From contig JAJYCH010000038.1 in the NCBI GenBank assembly GCA_021778575.1, positions 1 through 14,249 of the forward strand: a stretch of DNA of 14,249 nucleotides. Reading direction: 5' to 3'. The DNA is from Planctomycetota bacterium. GTDB taxonomy: Bacteria > Planctomycetota > Planctomycetia > Isosphaerales > Isosphaeraceae. The position numbers and the translations under genes were made by a program. Below the pieces are notes generated by a model that was given only the letters and a program-made list of their open reading frames with translations, had not been told where the DNA came from and ran no database searches. Positions 1 to 7,044 of the stretch are shown here, piece by piece. Each line of letters begins with the position of its first letter. The stretch's first letter is position 1.

Positions 1-896
1 CGACAAGCCTTCCGCGCGACGTCCAGGACGCGATCATCCCGCTGATCCCGGGGCTCGAAAACGCCGAGATCATGCGTTACGGCTACGCGGTCGAATACGA
101 CTTCGCACCGCCGACGCAGCTTCGATCGACGCTCGAAACCAAGACCATCTCGGGCCTCTTCTTCGCCGGCCAGATCAACGGCACCACGGGCTACGAGGAA
201 GCCGCCGCGCAAGGCTTGATCGCCGGGATCAACGCCGCCCGGCTCGCCAAAGGCGAAGGCGAGTTCCACGTCGATCGATCGCAAGGCTATATCGGCGTGC
301 TGATCGATGACCTTGTCACTCGTGGAGTCGACGAACCTTATCGGATGTTCACAAGTCGCGCCGAGTATCGGTTGCTGTTGCGGAGCGATAACGCTGATCT
401 GCGGCTCACGGAACTGGGTCGAGCGATCGGGCTGGTGGATGATGTTCGCTGGGATCGGTTCGAGAAGCGACGGAATCGGATCGAGGAGCTGGGAGCCGTC
501 CTCAAATCGACCCGATCGAACGGCGACACGCTCGAACAGATTCTCCGGCGACCGCCGACGACCTGGGTTCAACTGGTCGAACTGCACCCGGCGCTGCTGG
601 AGCTTTCCGACGATCCCTCGGCCATCGAGCAAGTGACGATCGAGGCCAAATACGGCGGCTACATCAACCGTCAGGCCGCCGAGGTCGAGAAGTTCCGGAG
701 GCTTGAGGACAAGCCCTTGCCGCCCGACTTCAACTTCATGGCGATCGCCCAGCTCCGGATCGAGGCCCGCGAGAAATTCACCAGGGTTCGCCCGCGCTCG
801 ATCGGCCAGGCCGGACGGATCAGCGGGATCAACCCGGCCGATATCGCGACGCTCCTGGTCCATCTGAAGCGACCGAAAGCACTTTCGACGGAATAG
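1..896 (+). CDS. mnmG: MnmG (GidA), tRNA uridine-34 carboxymethylaminomethyl-modification enzyme, 3' part
   Basis: This is the C-terminal part of the FAD-dependent enzyme that, with the GTPase MnmE, modifies the wobble uridine (U34) of certain tRNAs in the cytoplasm. The open frame runs in from the left edge; its first full codon is at base 3, so the gene starts outside the window and the ATG at 72 is internal. Seen directly: TSLPRDV and PGLENAEIMRYGYAVEYDF near the left end, then the family signature GQINGTTGYEEAAAQG, then EPYRMFTSRAEYRLLLR and DNADLRLT. The C-terminal helical domain, known in the family to contact MnmE and tRNA, is recognisable in YGGYINRQ, RPRSIGQAGRISGINPADI and the final helix. 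The stop is TAG at 894-896 and the C-terminus looks full length. No rsmG, a common partner in other bacteria, follows; the next gene is convergent. Identification is very secure. Confidence 0.97.
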   Translation, partial: TSLPRDVQDAIIPLIPGLENAEIMRYGYAVEYDFAPPTQLRSTLETKTISGLFFAGQINGTTGYEEAAAQGLIAGINAARLAKGEGEFHVDRSQGYIGVLIDDLVTRGVDEPYRMFTSRAEYRLLLRSDNADLRLTELGRAIGLVDDVRWDRFEKRRNRIEELGAVLKSTRSNGDTLEQILRRPPTTWVQLVELHPALLELSDDPSAIEQVTIEAKYGGYINRQAAEVEKFRRLEDKPLPPDFNFMAIAQLRIEAREKFTRVRPRSIGQAGRISGINPADIATLLVHLKRPKALSTE

Positions 897-940
897 CCTC
901 GGAACAAGGCCCTCGGCCTCGTGCTGTCAGACCAAGAAAA

Positions 941-971
941 AGCGGCGGGATCGAATGTCGATCCCGCCGCT
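941..971 (-). terminator. Intrinsic terminator of the S9 peptidase gene, possibly bidirectional
   Basis: A perfect 14-bp stem (AGCGGCGGGATCGA at 941-954 pairs with 958-971) closes a 3-base loop. Read on the minus strand it is followed at once by TTTTTCTT, a textbook U-tract, 30 bases past the peptidase stop codon. On the plus strand the trailing sequence is only weakly T-rich (GGAATTGTTGG), so it may stop mnmG transcription less efficiently. Confidence 0.85.
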
Positions 972-1000
972 GGAATTGTTGGTTTCAGGGCTGACGAGGA

Positions 1001-4000
1001 TCAATTCCCTCGTTTGCTGAACGGCGACTTATCGCCGAGGTTCGCGGTTGGTTGATAATCGCCCAGCAGGTGTTCAGCGAAGTATTCCATCATCCGCTGA
1101 TTGATGTAGGTCTGGTAATCGGCATAGGCGTGCCGCTTGCCAGGCAGGTAAAGCATGTCGAATCGCTTGTTGGCCTTGATCAAGGCGTCAACCAGGCGAA
1201 GCGTGTTGGCGGGGTGGACGTTATTGTCAAGCTCGCCGTGGACCAGCAGGAGCCGACCCTTGAGGTTCTCGGCCAGCTCGGCATTGGTCGGCACGTGGAT
1301 CTCGAACTTCGTCCTGGCCTCGGCCACTTTCTTGGCTTCCTCGGCCTTCTTGGCGTCAGCGGTTTTCTTCTCGTCGGCGGCCTTCTTGTCTTCGGCGGCT
1401 TTCTTCTCGTCCGTCACTTTCTTGTCGTCGGTGATCTTCTTGGCCTCGGCGGCTTTCTTGTCTTCCTCGGCCTTCTTGGCCTCGGCGGCTTTCTTGTCTT
1501 CTTCGGCCTTCTTGTCGTCGTCGATCGGGATCAGGAGTTCGTTGAGGTCGAGTTCCTGAGCGCGATCGAAGTCGTCGGCATCGCGATCATCGCCAGGATT
1601 ATCGTCCGCCGCGCGGTTGCCTCGACCGGCCTGACCGCCCCGGGTCGGCGGCTCGACTTCCTTCTTGGCGTCGGCGTTGGCGGCGACTTCCTTCAGGCCG
1701 TGATAGGTCTCGGCCCAGTACGAACCGTAGATGTTGTTGTCATGGTTGCCGGAGGTCGAGACGCCCACCTTGAAGAAGTCGTTATACGGCTTCTGCATCA
1801 ACGCCGCGGCGGTCATGAACCCGCCGCCGGAGTGGCCATAGATCCCGACGCGATTGATATCGATGAACGAATGCCGCGAGGCAAGCTGTTCGACGGCCGC
1901 TTTCTTGTCGGCCAGACCGAAGTCGCGGAGGTTGAAGTAACCGAAGCTGTGATAAGCCTTCGACCGGGTCGGCGTTCCACCTCGGTGGCCGACCTGGATG
2001 ACGATGAACCCGACCTGCGCGAGCTGTTGCTCGCCGCTGGATGCCGAGAACGTGTGAACGGTTCCTTCCTGCTGCGGACCAGGATAGACGTGGACGATGA
2101 TCGGATACGACTTCTTGGGATCGAAGTCGAACGGCTTCCAGAGGTTGCCGTAGAGGTCGGTAATCCCATCAGCCGCCTTGACGGTGAACGTCTCGGGAAG
2201 CTTCCAGCCCGACTCGACAAGTTGCTTGAGGTCGGCGGTTTCCAGCGGCATGATCTCGCGACCATCGGCCGCCCGGACGACGGCGGTGGGAGCCATGTCG
2301 ACTCTCGAAGCGTTATCGACCAGGAATTGCCGGGTCGGCGAGAGGATTGACCGGTGATTCGCCGGACCCGGGTCCATCAGAGCCAGCCCGGTCCCGTCGA
2401 GATTCACGCGGTAAAGATGCTGGTTGTAGATGTTTTCATGAGGTTCGCGAGCGTTGCCGGTGAAGTACATCAGCCGGTTCTTCACGTCGATCTCGACGAT
2501 GGCCGCCGCGCGGAACGGGCCGGCAGTGATGGCGTTCTTGAGCTTGCCATCGCGATCATACAGATAAAAATGCCCCCAGCCGGAGCGCTCGGACCACCAG
2601 ATCATCTCGCTGGTCTCATCGAGAGAGCGGGCGGGCTTGAAGTCGAGCGTGGCGTTCTCGAACCCTTCGGTGATCAGGCACTTCGACGCGCCGGTCAGTG
2701 AGTCCATCGTGCAGAATTCGAGGTGGCGGACGAGCCGATCACGCCGGATGAACCGGAGGTCGGTGGCGTCCTTGCCCCACTGGAGCTGGCTGTACGATTC
2801 ATCTTTCCACTTGGGAGCGACCAGCGTCAGCGCCTTTTTCTCGGCGTTGTAGACGTACAGTTCGGTCTTGCGGGTCTCTTCCTCGCCGGGCATCGGGTAC
2901 TTGTATTTTTCCAGGGTCGGCCGAGGGGTGGCCAGCGAGTTGATGACGAACAGGTCCTTGACCCCGCGCGCGTCATTCCGGGTGACGTAGAACGCCTTCG
3001 AGTCGGGCGACCAGGTTACCGCCGCTCGGACTTTCCGGTTGGGGTCGAATGGCGGAGGCGTGGCGGCCGTTCCGTTGGCGTTTCCTCGACCGCCCCCACC
3101 TTGACCGAAGCCGCCGACACCGAACGAGTAATCCTCGACACCATCGGTCGATAAGGCAACCGCCGCGTCTTCCTTGCCGGCCTCGCCGACGAACAGGTTA
3201 TGGTTCTTGGCGAAGACGACGAGCTTGCCATCGGGCGAGAGTGTCCGGTAGCCGTTCATCCGACCAGCCGGACCGCCGGGACCTTGAGCCTGGCCCCCCT
3301 GCCCCTGATTTTGCTGGACGTTCTCGATCTGTTGATCGACGCGGACCTGGCCGTCGCCGTCCTGCCGACGTCCTTCCTCGGTCACCTGCTGCTCGCGCTG
3401 CTGGTTCTGGCCGTCTTGCTGGCCTTGCTGGGTCTGACCCTGTCCTTGACCCACGCCCTGACCACGCCCGAGGATCTGATCGTCCCACTGTTCCTCCCGC
3501 ACTCGGCTATTCTCGGCGTCCTGACCGCGACCGCCTCGACCGCCGCCGCCAGGCCCGAACAGCCCCCGGAGCGGGTTCGTCTGGGCCTTGCCGAGCTTCG
3601 TCAGGTTCTCGGTGTTGAGGTCGTATTCATAGCGGTAATCCTCGAAGACGAAGCGAATCTTGCTCGCTTCGTCGTTGACGACCAGTCGCTCGATGGCCAG
3701 GAGCGCCGGTTCGAGCGGCTTCTGGACCATCGACGAGAGCAGATTGCCGAGCTTGTCGCGGTCAAACAGACGTTCGCGGGTGGCCAGCCGGGGGTTGACC
3801 TTGTAGTAGTTCGTGCCGTCGCTGGTCCGGAACGAATACCAGAAGTGATCCGACTTACCGATCCAGTGGGGAGTCACCGACGTGTCGTAGAGAAACGGTC
3901 GAAGGTTCGCCGGGGCGAACCGATCGGCCGCCTGGTAGTTCGGGCTCGGCGACCGAGGACGATCATCGGCCCGTGCCTCGGTGACCGTCAGAAGCATCCA

Positions 4001-4063
4001 GAGGATCGGGGCCACGAACGCCATCCAGGGCGTCGGCCTTCGGAACAAGGAGGGACGAGACAT
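1001..4063 (-). CDS. Secreted S9-family (DPP IV-like) serine peptidase with two low-complexity insertions
   Basis: A 1020-aa protein. The chosen ATG (4061-4063) gives an N-terminus with Arg residues, a hydrophobic core and an ARA|DD signal-peptidase site near residue 32; 21 further upstream codons lack this logic. Export to the periplasm or beyond is inferred. Residues about 35-620 resemble the DPP IV N-terminal beta-propeller (for example WSERSGWGHFYLYDRDG). Residues about 635-1012 are the alpha/beta-hydrolase catalytic domain. The triad is visible: nucleophile Ser745 in GHSGGG, Asp946 in HGELDNNV, His978 in GKRHAY, with oxyanion Tyr660 in VYPGP. The family cleaves short peptides, often after proline; the DPP IV Glu-Glu motif is not evident, so exact specificity is open. 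Two odd inserts exist: a Gly/Gln-rich stretch around 169-269 and a charged Lys/Ala/Glu stretch around 794-919 that splits the catalytic domain between Ser and Asp. It is a single-gene unit ending in a strong terminator. Confidence 0.93.
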   Translation of the reverse strand: MSRPSLFRRPTPWMAFVAPILWMLLTVTEARADDRPRSPSPNYQAADRFAPANLRPFLYDTSVTPHWIGKSDHFWYSFRTSDGTNYYKVNPRLATRERLFDRDKLGNLLSSMVQKPLEPALLAIERLVVNDEASKIRFVFEDYRYEYDLNTENLTKLGKAQTNPLRGLFGPGGGGRGGRGQDAENSRVREEQWDDQILGRGQGVGQGQGQTQQGQQDGQNQQREQQVTEEGRRQDGDGQVRVDQQIENVQQNQGQGGQAQGPGGPAGRMNGYRTLSPDGKLVVFAKNHNLFVGEAGKEDAAVALSTDGVEDYSFGVGGFGQGGGGRGNANGTAATPPPFDPNRKVRAAVTWSPDSKAFYVTRNDARGVKDLFVINSLATPRPTLEKYKYPMPGEEETRKTELYVYNAEKKALTLVAPKWKDESYSQLQWGKDATDLRFIRRDRLVRHLEFCTMDSLTGASKCLITEGFENATLDFKPARSLDETSEMIWWSERSGWGHFYLYDRDGKLKNAITAGPFRAAAIVEIDVKNRLMYFTGNAREPHENIYNQHLYRVNLDGTGLALMDPGPANHRSILSPTRQFLVDNASRVDMAPTAVVRAADGREIMPLETADLKQLVESGWKLPETFTVKAADGITDLYGNLWKPFDFDPKKSYPIIVHVYPGPQQEGTVHTFSASSGEQQLAQVGFIVIQVGHRGGTPTRSKAYHSFGYFNLRDFGLADKKAAVEQLASRHSFIDINRVGIYGHSGGGFMTAAALMQKPYNDFFKVGVSTSGNHDNNIYGSYWAETYHGLKEVAANADAKKEVEPPTRGGQAGRGNRAADDNPGDDRDADDFDRAQELDLNELLIPIDDDKKAEEDKKAAEAKKAEEDKKAAEAKKITDDKKVTDEKKAAEDKKAADEKKTADAKKAEEAKKVAEARTKFEIHVPTNAELAENLKGRLLLVHGELDNNVHPANTLRLVDALIKANKRFDMLYLPGKRHAYADYQTYINQRMMEYFAEHLLGDYQPTANLGDKSPFSKRGN
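1438..1509 (-). repeat. Two tandem 36-bp repeat units inside the peptidase gene
   Basis: Two adjacent 36-base copies (1438-1473 and 1474-1509) differ at a single base. Each encodes twelve residues (KKAEEDKKAAEA in circular permutation). They sit in a longer degenerate run of KKxxE-type units between about 1313 and 1525, all in the reading frame of the S9 peptidase. Confidence 0.9.
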
Positions 4064-4309
4064 GGGGATGACCTGGTGTGATTTCAGGATAGTCTGGGGA
4101 TCGAGAGGCGAGCGAAGCACACGCATGCAAACGTGCTCGGAGACCCGCCCGACATCCCTGAGATGACGGGGTCAAAGTCTGGGCGCGCGATGACCCAGAG
4201 ATTTTAAGCGTCGAAAGATCTTAACATGCCCCATGATTCCCGAAACATTTTCGACAGGTTTTCAGAGGATGTACCCGTACTTTCTTGGGTTGATCAAGAT
4301 CAAGAACCT

Positions 4310-4396
4310 GGGGTGGCATGCTTGAGGGACGCAGTGAGCAGGGAAAGAGGTCGCTCAAAGTCCATACTCATTTGCATCCGTCAAGCATGCCAGCCC
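4310..4396. repeat. Long imperfect inverted repeat, possible MITE-like or dispersed palindromic element
   Basis: Arms 4310-4325 and 4381-4396 are complementary over 16 bases with one mismatch; the core 11 bp (GGCATGCTTGA with TCAAGCATGCC) is perfect. About 55 bases lie between them, too long for a simple terminator loop. There is no U-tract and no transposase. It lies in intergenic DNA, as small non-autonomous repeats do. Whether it recurs in the genome cannot be judged from one copy. Confidence 0.5.
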
Positions 4397-4449
4397 GAGA
4401 AAATCGGGGGTCACCCTTTTCAAACAGAAGTTCCTGACAGAAATGACCA

Positions 4450-4484
4450 CGAGATCCCGCGACGAGGATGGTCGCGGGATCTCG
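4450..4484 (-). terminator. Terminator hairpin downstream of the SEC-C/TPR gene
   Basis: A perfect 14-bp stem (CGAGATCCCGCGAC at 4450-4463 pairs with 4471-4484) encloses a 7-base loop, 36 bases past the stop of the minus-strand SEC-C/TPR gene. The downstream minus-strand sequence is TGGTCATTTCTG, a poor U-tract, so termination by this hairpin alone is less certain than at 941-971. The position and perfect stem still favour a 3'-end signal. Confidence 0.6.
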
Positions 4485-4520
4485 CTGGCTGGATTGGCTT
4501 CGTTTTCTATCAGTCGAGAA

Positions 4521-6764
4521 TCAGCGTCCCGGCAGGATCAGCTTGGGTTTGTCGCCGGCCGGTGCGCCGGCGGGTCCTGATCCGGGGGTCCAGATTCCGC
4601 CGCTGGTCGAACCGCCGGAGCCGCCGGGGGTCCAGACTTCGGGTTTGGCGGCCGAGACTCCCAGCCGCCCGGACGCGGTGGTCACCTTCGGGCCGTAGCG
4701 GGCCATCAGCCCCTGGAGCGGTCGACTGTCTACGATGAGATCCTGGGGATCCTCGGGGTTGGGGCTGAGCTGGATCAGCCCCAGCTCGACCAGGTTGAGC
4801 ATGATGACCTGGTTTGCCGTCGGCTCCTCGGAGTAGCGATCGAAGATGATCGCCAGTTCAGGAACCCAGACCTCGGGGGGTTCGCTCCGAGCCCGCTGGC
4901 GGACCTCGATCATATCCCAGACCGGCGCATTGGCGGCCTTGCGGGAAGGCGGATCAGCCTGACGCCCCTGGGCCAGGAGTGATCGGGCCGCCTCGACTTC
5001 GCCCCGAGAAATCGCCAGGCTCGCCAGGTCGGAGTAGACCGAGACCGGGTCGATCCGGCCGGTCTCGAATAGCTGGGGCCGAAGGATGAGCGCCCGCGCG
5101 GCGTTTTCCAGGACAGCGAGGGCCAGCGCGGTTCGAGCCCGTCGGTAGAGCAGAATCAACTGGTCGTCGTTCAGTTGGTCGGCCGGAATCGACACCAATC
5201 GGCCCAAAGCGACCCGGCTGACATCGACGGTGGCCGGGTCGATCGCTGGTTCGGCCGGAACATTGAGCCGGGCTCGAAGTCCCAGAATTCTGGGGTCGAC
5301 TGGCGGGGCGACCTGATCCAGCTCGAAGAAGCAAAGCGCCGCGCGGAGGGGGATTTCGGCGTCGCCGTCCTTCGCCGCCTGGGTTGGGGTCCGAAAGCCG
5401 AGATACGGCATCGGCGTGACCGGCCAGACCTCGCTGATGATGTGGGCCTGCTGTTCTCGATTGAGCCGATCAGCCTCGGTCCGGGTGATCTCCGAAGGAT
5501 AGAGCCATTCCCAGGACAGGGCGAGGGACGACCGAGCCTCCTCGCCGAGGATTTTGGTCCGAGGGTGCGCCGGAGCGATCGCCGAGGCTCCGAGCGCCGT
5601 GAACCGGTCGCCGAGTGAGTCGACCCGACCGTCGTCGTAGGCTTCCAGCGCGACGGTCTTCTGATCGACCATGATCCGACCCAGCACGAGCGGGATCAAG
5701 TCGGGCGTCAAGGGCTGGTCGACCGGACCGTTGATCGCCGGGCGATCGAGGAGCAGGAACAGATCGACCTCGGCAGACTCGGGATCGTTGGGGTCGAGCG
5801 GTGTCTGACCTTCATCGGAGATATCGGGGACCGACCGCAGCGTGGCCAGCAGGGCCTCGCGATTCCGGAGCGGCCAGGTCAACTGAACCCGTTCGATCCG
5901 ATCCTCGGGCTGAATCGGTTCGAGATTCTGGACCAGAATCTCGAGGTCAACGGCCTCGATGGAGGGGCCAAGCAGTTTCGATCGACGGCGAATCGGGTCG
6001 ATGGAGCCCGCTTCGTCACCGAGCCAGAGTCGGCAGACTCCCAGGTTATAGTCGGCCTCGCTTCCCGGAGCATGGCTTGCAAGCTGATCAAAAGTGGCGG
6101 CGGCCGACGCCCAGAGCCCCTTGTTGGCCTGTTCGAGGGCGTGCTCGAATCGTTCACGAGCCGAAGGGTCGATCTCAGCGGGCGGCGAGGCCAGACTCAG
6201 CCGGTCTTTCAGCCAGGCGGAAACCGATGTACTCGAGTCGATATTCCGCAGCGCCGAGACGGCGCTTTTATCCGGATCACCCAGTTGAGTGACCAGTTGA
6301 AGATGCTTGATGGCGGCCGGGAACATCGCCGCCTGAAGGAGCATGAGACCGACAACCCGAGCCAGCGGCTCCAGTTGCGGCCAGATGGCCTCGTCGGTAT
6401 TCGCCAGAACTTGCTGGAACATCCCCGCGCCGTTGACCGGGCCTTCGCTCTCCAGGATGCAACGGGTGAGCAGAACCAGAGCGCCCAGGTGTTTGGGGTT
6501 CTTCTGGAGAACCTGGCGAAGCACCGCCTTGGCTGGCTCGGCCTGCCCCTGGGTGATCAGCATGATCGCCTTGCGGGTCAGGAGCCAGGCACTTCCCGGC
6601 TCTTTCTGCAACCCTTCATCGACAACCTTGATCGCCGCGTCGGTCTGGTTGCCGTCAAAGAGCCGCTGGGCCTTGTCGGCGAAGACTTCCACCTTATGGC
6701 AGCACCACTTGAATTTCTGACCACTGCCGCAAGGGCACGGAGAATAAGGCTCGACGCCGGCCAT
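4521..6764 (-). CDS. SEC-C zinc-motif protein with TPR-like helical repeats
   Basis: A 747-aa protein without signal peptide or membrane segment, so probably cytoplasmic. The start at 6762-6764 is fixed by an AGGAA ribosome binding site nine bases upstream and by the SEC-C motif lying right at the N-terminus: CPCGSGQKFKWCC, residues 10-22, with zinc-ligand candidates Cys10, Cys12, Cys21 and Cys22/His23. This motif, known from the SecA C-terminus, binds zinc and in SecA contacts SecB and ribosomes. Residues about 28-105 look like TPR repeats (for example ALVLLTRCILE after NPKHLG) and further TPR-like helices appear around 200-260. The middle part is acidic and not recognised. The last 45 residues are Gly/Pro/Ser-rich with a repeated WTPG, ending KPKLILPGR. 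It appears to be a lone transcription unit. A role in protein-protein contacts or protein quality control is inference only. Confidence 0.82.
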   Translation of the reverse strand: MAGVEPYSPCPCGSGQKFKWCCHKVEVFADKAQRLFDGNQTDAAIKVVDEGLQKEPGSAWLLTRKAIMLITQGQAEPAKAVLRQVLQKNPKHLGALVLLTRCILESEGPVNGAGMFQQVLANTDEAIWPQLEPLARVVGLMLLQAAMFPAAIKHLQLVTQLGDPDKSAVSALRNIDSSTSVSAWLKDRLSLASPPAEIDPSARERFEHALEQANKGLWASAAATFDQLASHAPGSEADYNLGVCRLWLGDEAGSIDPIRRRSKLLGPSIEAVDLEILVQNLEPIQPEDRIERVQLTWPLRNREALLATLRSVPDISDEGQTPLDPNDPESAEVDLFLLLDRPAINGPVDQPLTPDLIPLVLGRIMVDQKTVALEAYDDGRVDSLGDRFTALGASAIAPAHPRTKILGEEARSSLALSWEWLYPSEITRTEADRLNREQQAHIISEVWPVTPMPYLGFRTPTQAAKDGDAEIPLRAALCFFELDQVAPPVDPRILGLRARLNVPAEPAIDPATVDVSRVALGRLVSIPADQLNDDQLILLYRRARTALALAVLENAARALILRPQLFETGRIDPVSVYSDLASLAISRGEVEAARSLLAQGRQADPPSRKAANAPVWDMIEVRQRARSEPPEVWVPELAIIFDRYSEEPTANQVIMLNLVELGLIQLSPNPEDPQDLIVDSRPLQGLMARYGPKVTTASGRLGVSAAKPEVWTPGGSGGSTSGGIWTPGSGPAGAPAGDKPKLILPGR

Positions 6765-6773
6765 CGCTTTACG

Positions 6774-6778
6774 TTCCT
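6774..6778 (-). promoter_or_regulatory. Ribosome binding site that fixes the SEC-C/TPR start
   Basis: AGGAA on the minus strand lies nine bases before the ATG at 6762-6764. It supports this start over a frame that stays open upstream to about 7007. Confidence 0.7.
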
Positions 6779-7031
6779 GAACGGATCCAATTCGGTCGAG
6801 AAGTCCCGGAGGTTCGGGATTTCTGAGTCGGTTCACAGTAGCAAAGCGGTGGGGAGCGCGTCTATGCTGGCGTGGGCTACCTCGAACCGCTGGTCTCGAA
6901 CCAATCGGGGCTCCCAACTGGCTGGCTGGGAACTGAATCAGCAGGTTGATCGGGTCAGATTGCCGGGGACGGAGCAACCGCGATCCTCGACCAGCATTTC
7001 CGCGCAATGGCTCTGCCGTGGTTTATCCCTT

Positions 7032-7037
7032 GAAGGT
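7032..7037 (+). promoter_or_regulatory. Ribosome binding site for the GTG start of the nuclease gene
   Basis: GAAGGT lies seven to eight bases before GTG at 7045-7047. It selects that GTG over the upstream ATG at 6946 and the GTG at 7018, both of which would add residues before the signal peptide. Confidence 0.65.
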
Positions 7038-7044
7038 GATCGTC

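Larger units (their letters stand above)
4064..4520. other. Non-coding stretch between two minus-strand genes
   Basis: About 457 bases separate the start of the S9 peptidase gene from the stop of the SEC-C/TPR gene, both on the minus strand. The right part holds a long inverted repeat (4310-4396) and a terminator hairpin (4450-4484). The left part (4064 to about 4250) should hold the peptidase promoter and leader. I see an AT-rich TTAAAAT (4202-4208) on the minus strand as a possible -10 element but no convincing -35 box. Open frames here lack ribosome binding sites and recognisable content. Confidence 0.6.
6765..7044. other. Divergent promoter region between the SEC-C/TPR gene and the nuclease gene
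   Basis: About 280 bases lie between divergent start codons and must hold promoters for both directions. I find no clean -35/-10 pair in either direction. A 9-bp hairpin with one G-T pair (arms 6800-6808 and 6815-6823, six-base loop) falls in the probable leader of the minus-strand gene; its role is unknown. Both strands are open over parts of this stretch, but extensions into it have no ribosome binding site and arginine/proline-rich filler composition. Confidence 0.5.

Noticed and set aside
1313..1525. CRISPR-like array from regular repeats
   Set aside because: Units are adjacent without spacers, degenerate and in frame; they encode a charged protein repeat.
1052..2350. 432-codon open frame on the plus strand opposite the S9 peptidase gene
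   Set aside because: It is antisense to an unambiguous peptidase with intact triad; composition is that of a mirrored frame in GC-rich DNA, with no ribosome binding site or known domain.
3200..4081. 293-codon plus-strand frame opposite the 5' part of the peptidase gene
   Set aside because: Antisense to the propeller and signal peptide; leucine-rich composition results from complementing Gln/Gly-rich codons.
4226..4738. 170-codon plus-strand frame across the intergenic region
   Set aside because: It runs through the inverted repeat and the terminator hairpin into the 3' end of the SEC-C/TPR gene; no ribosome binding site or known content.
6765..7007. N-terminal extension of the SEC-C/TPR protein
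   Set aside because: The extension is Arg/Pro-rich filler, and a ribosome binding site plus the N-terminal SEC-C motif fix the start at 6764.
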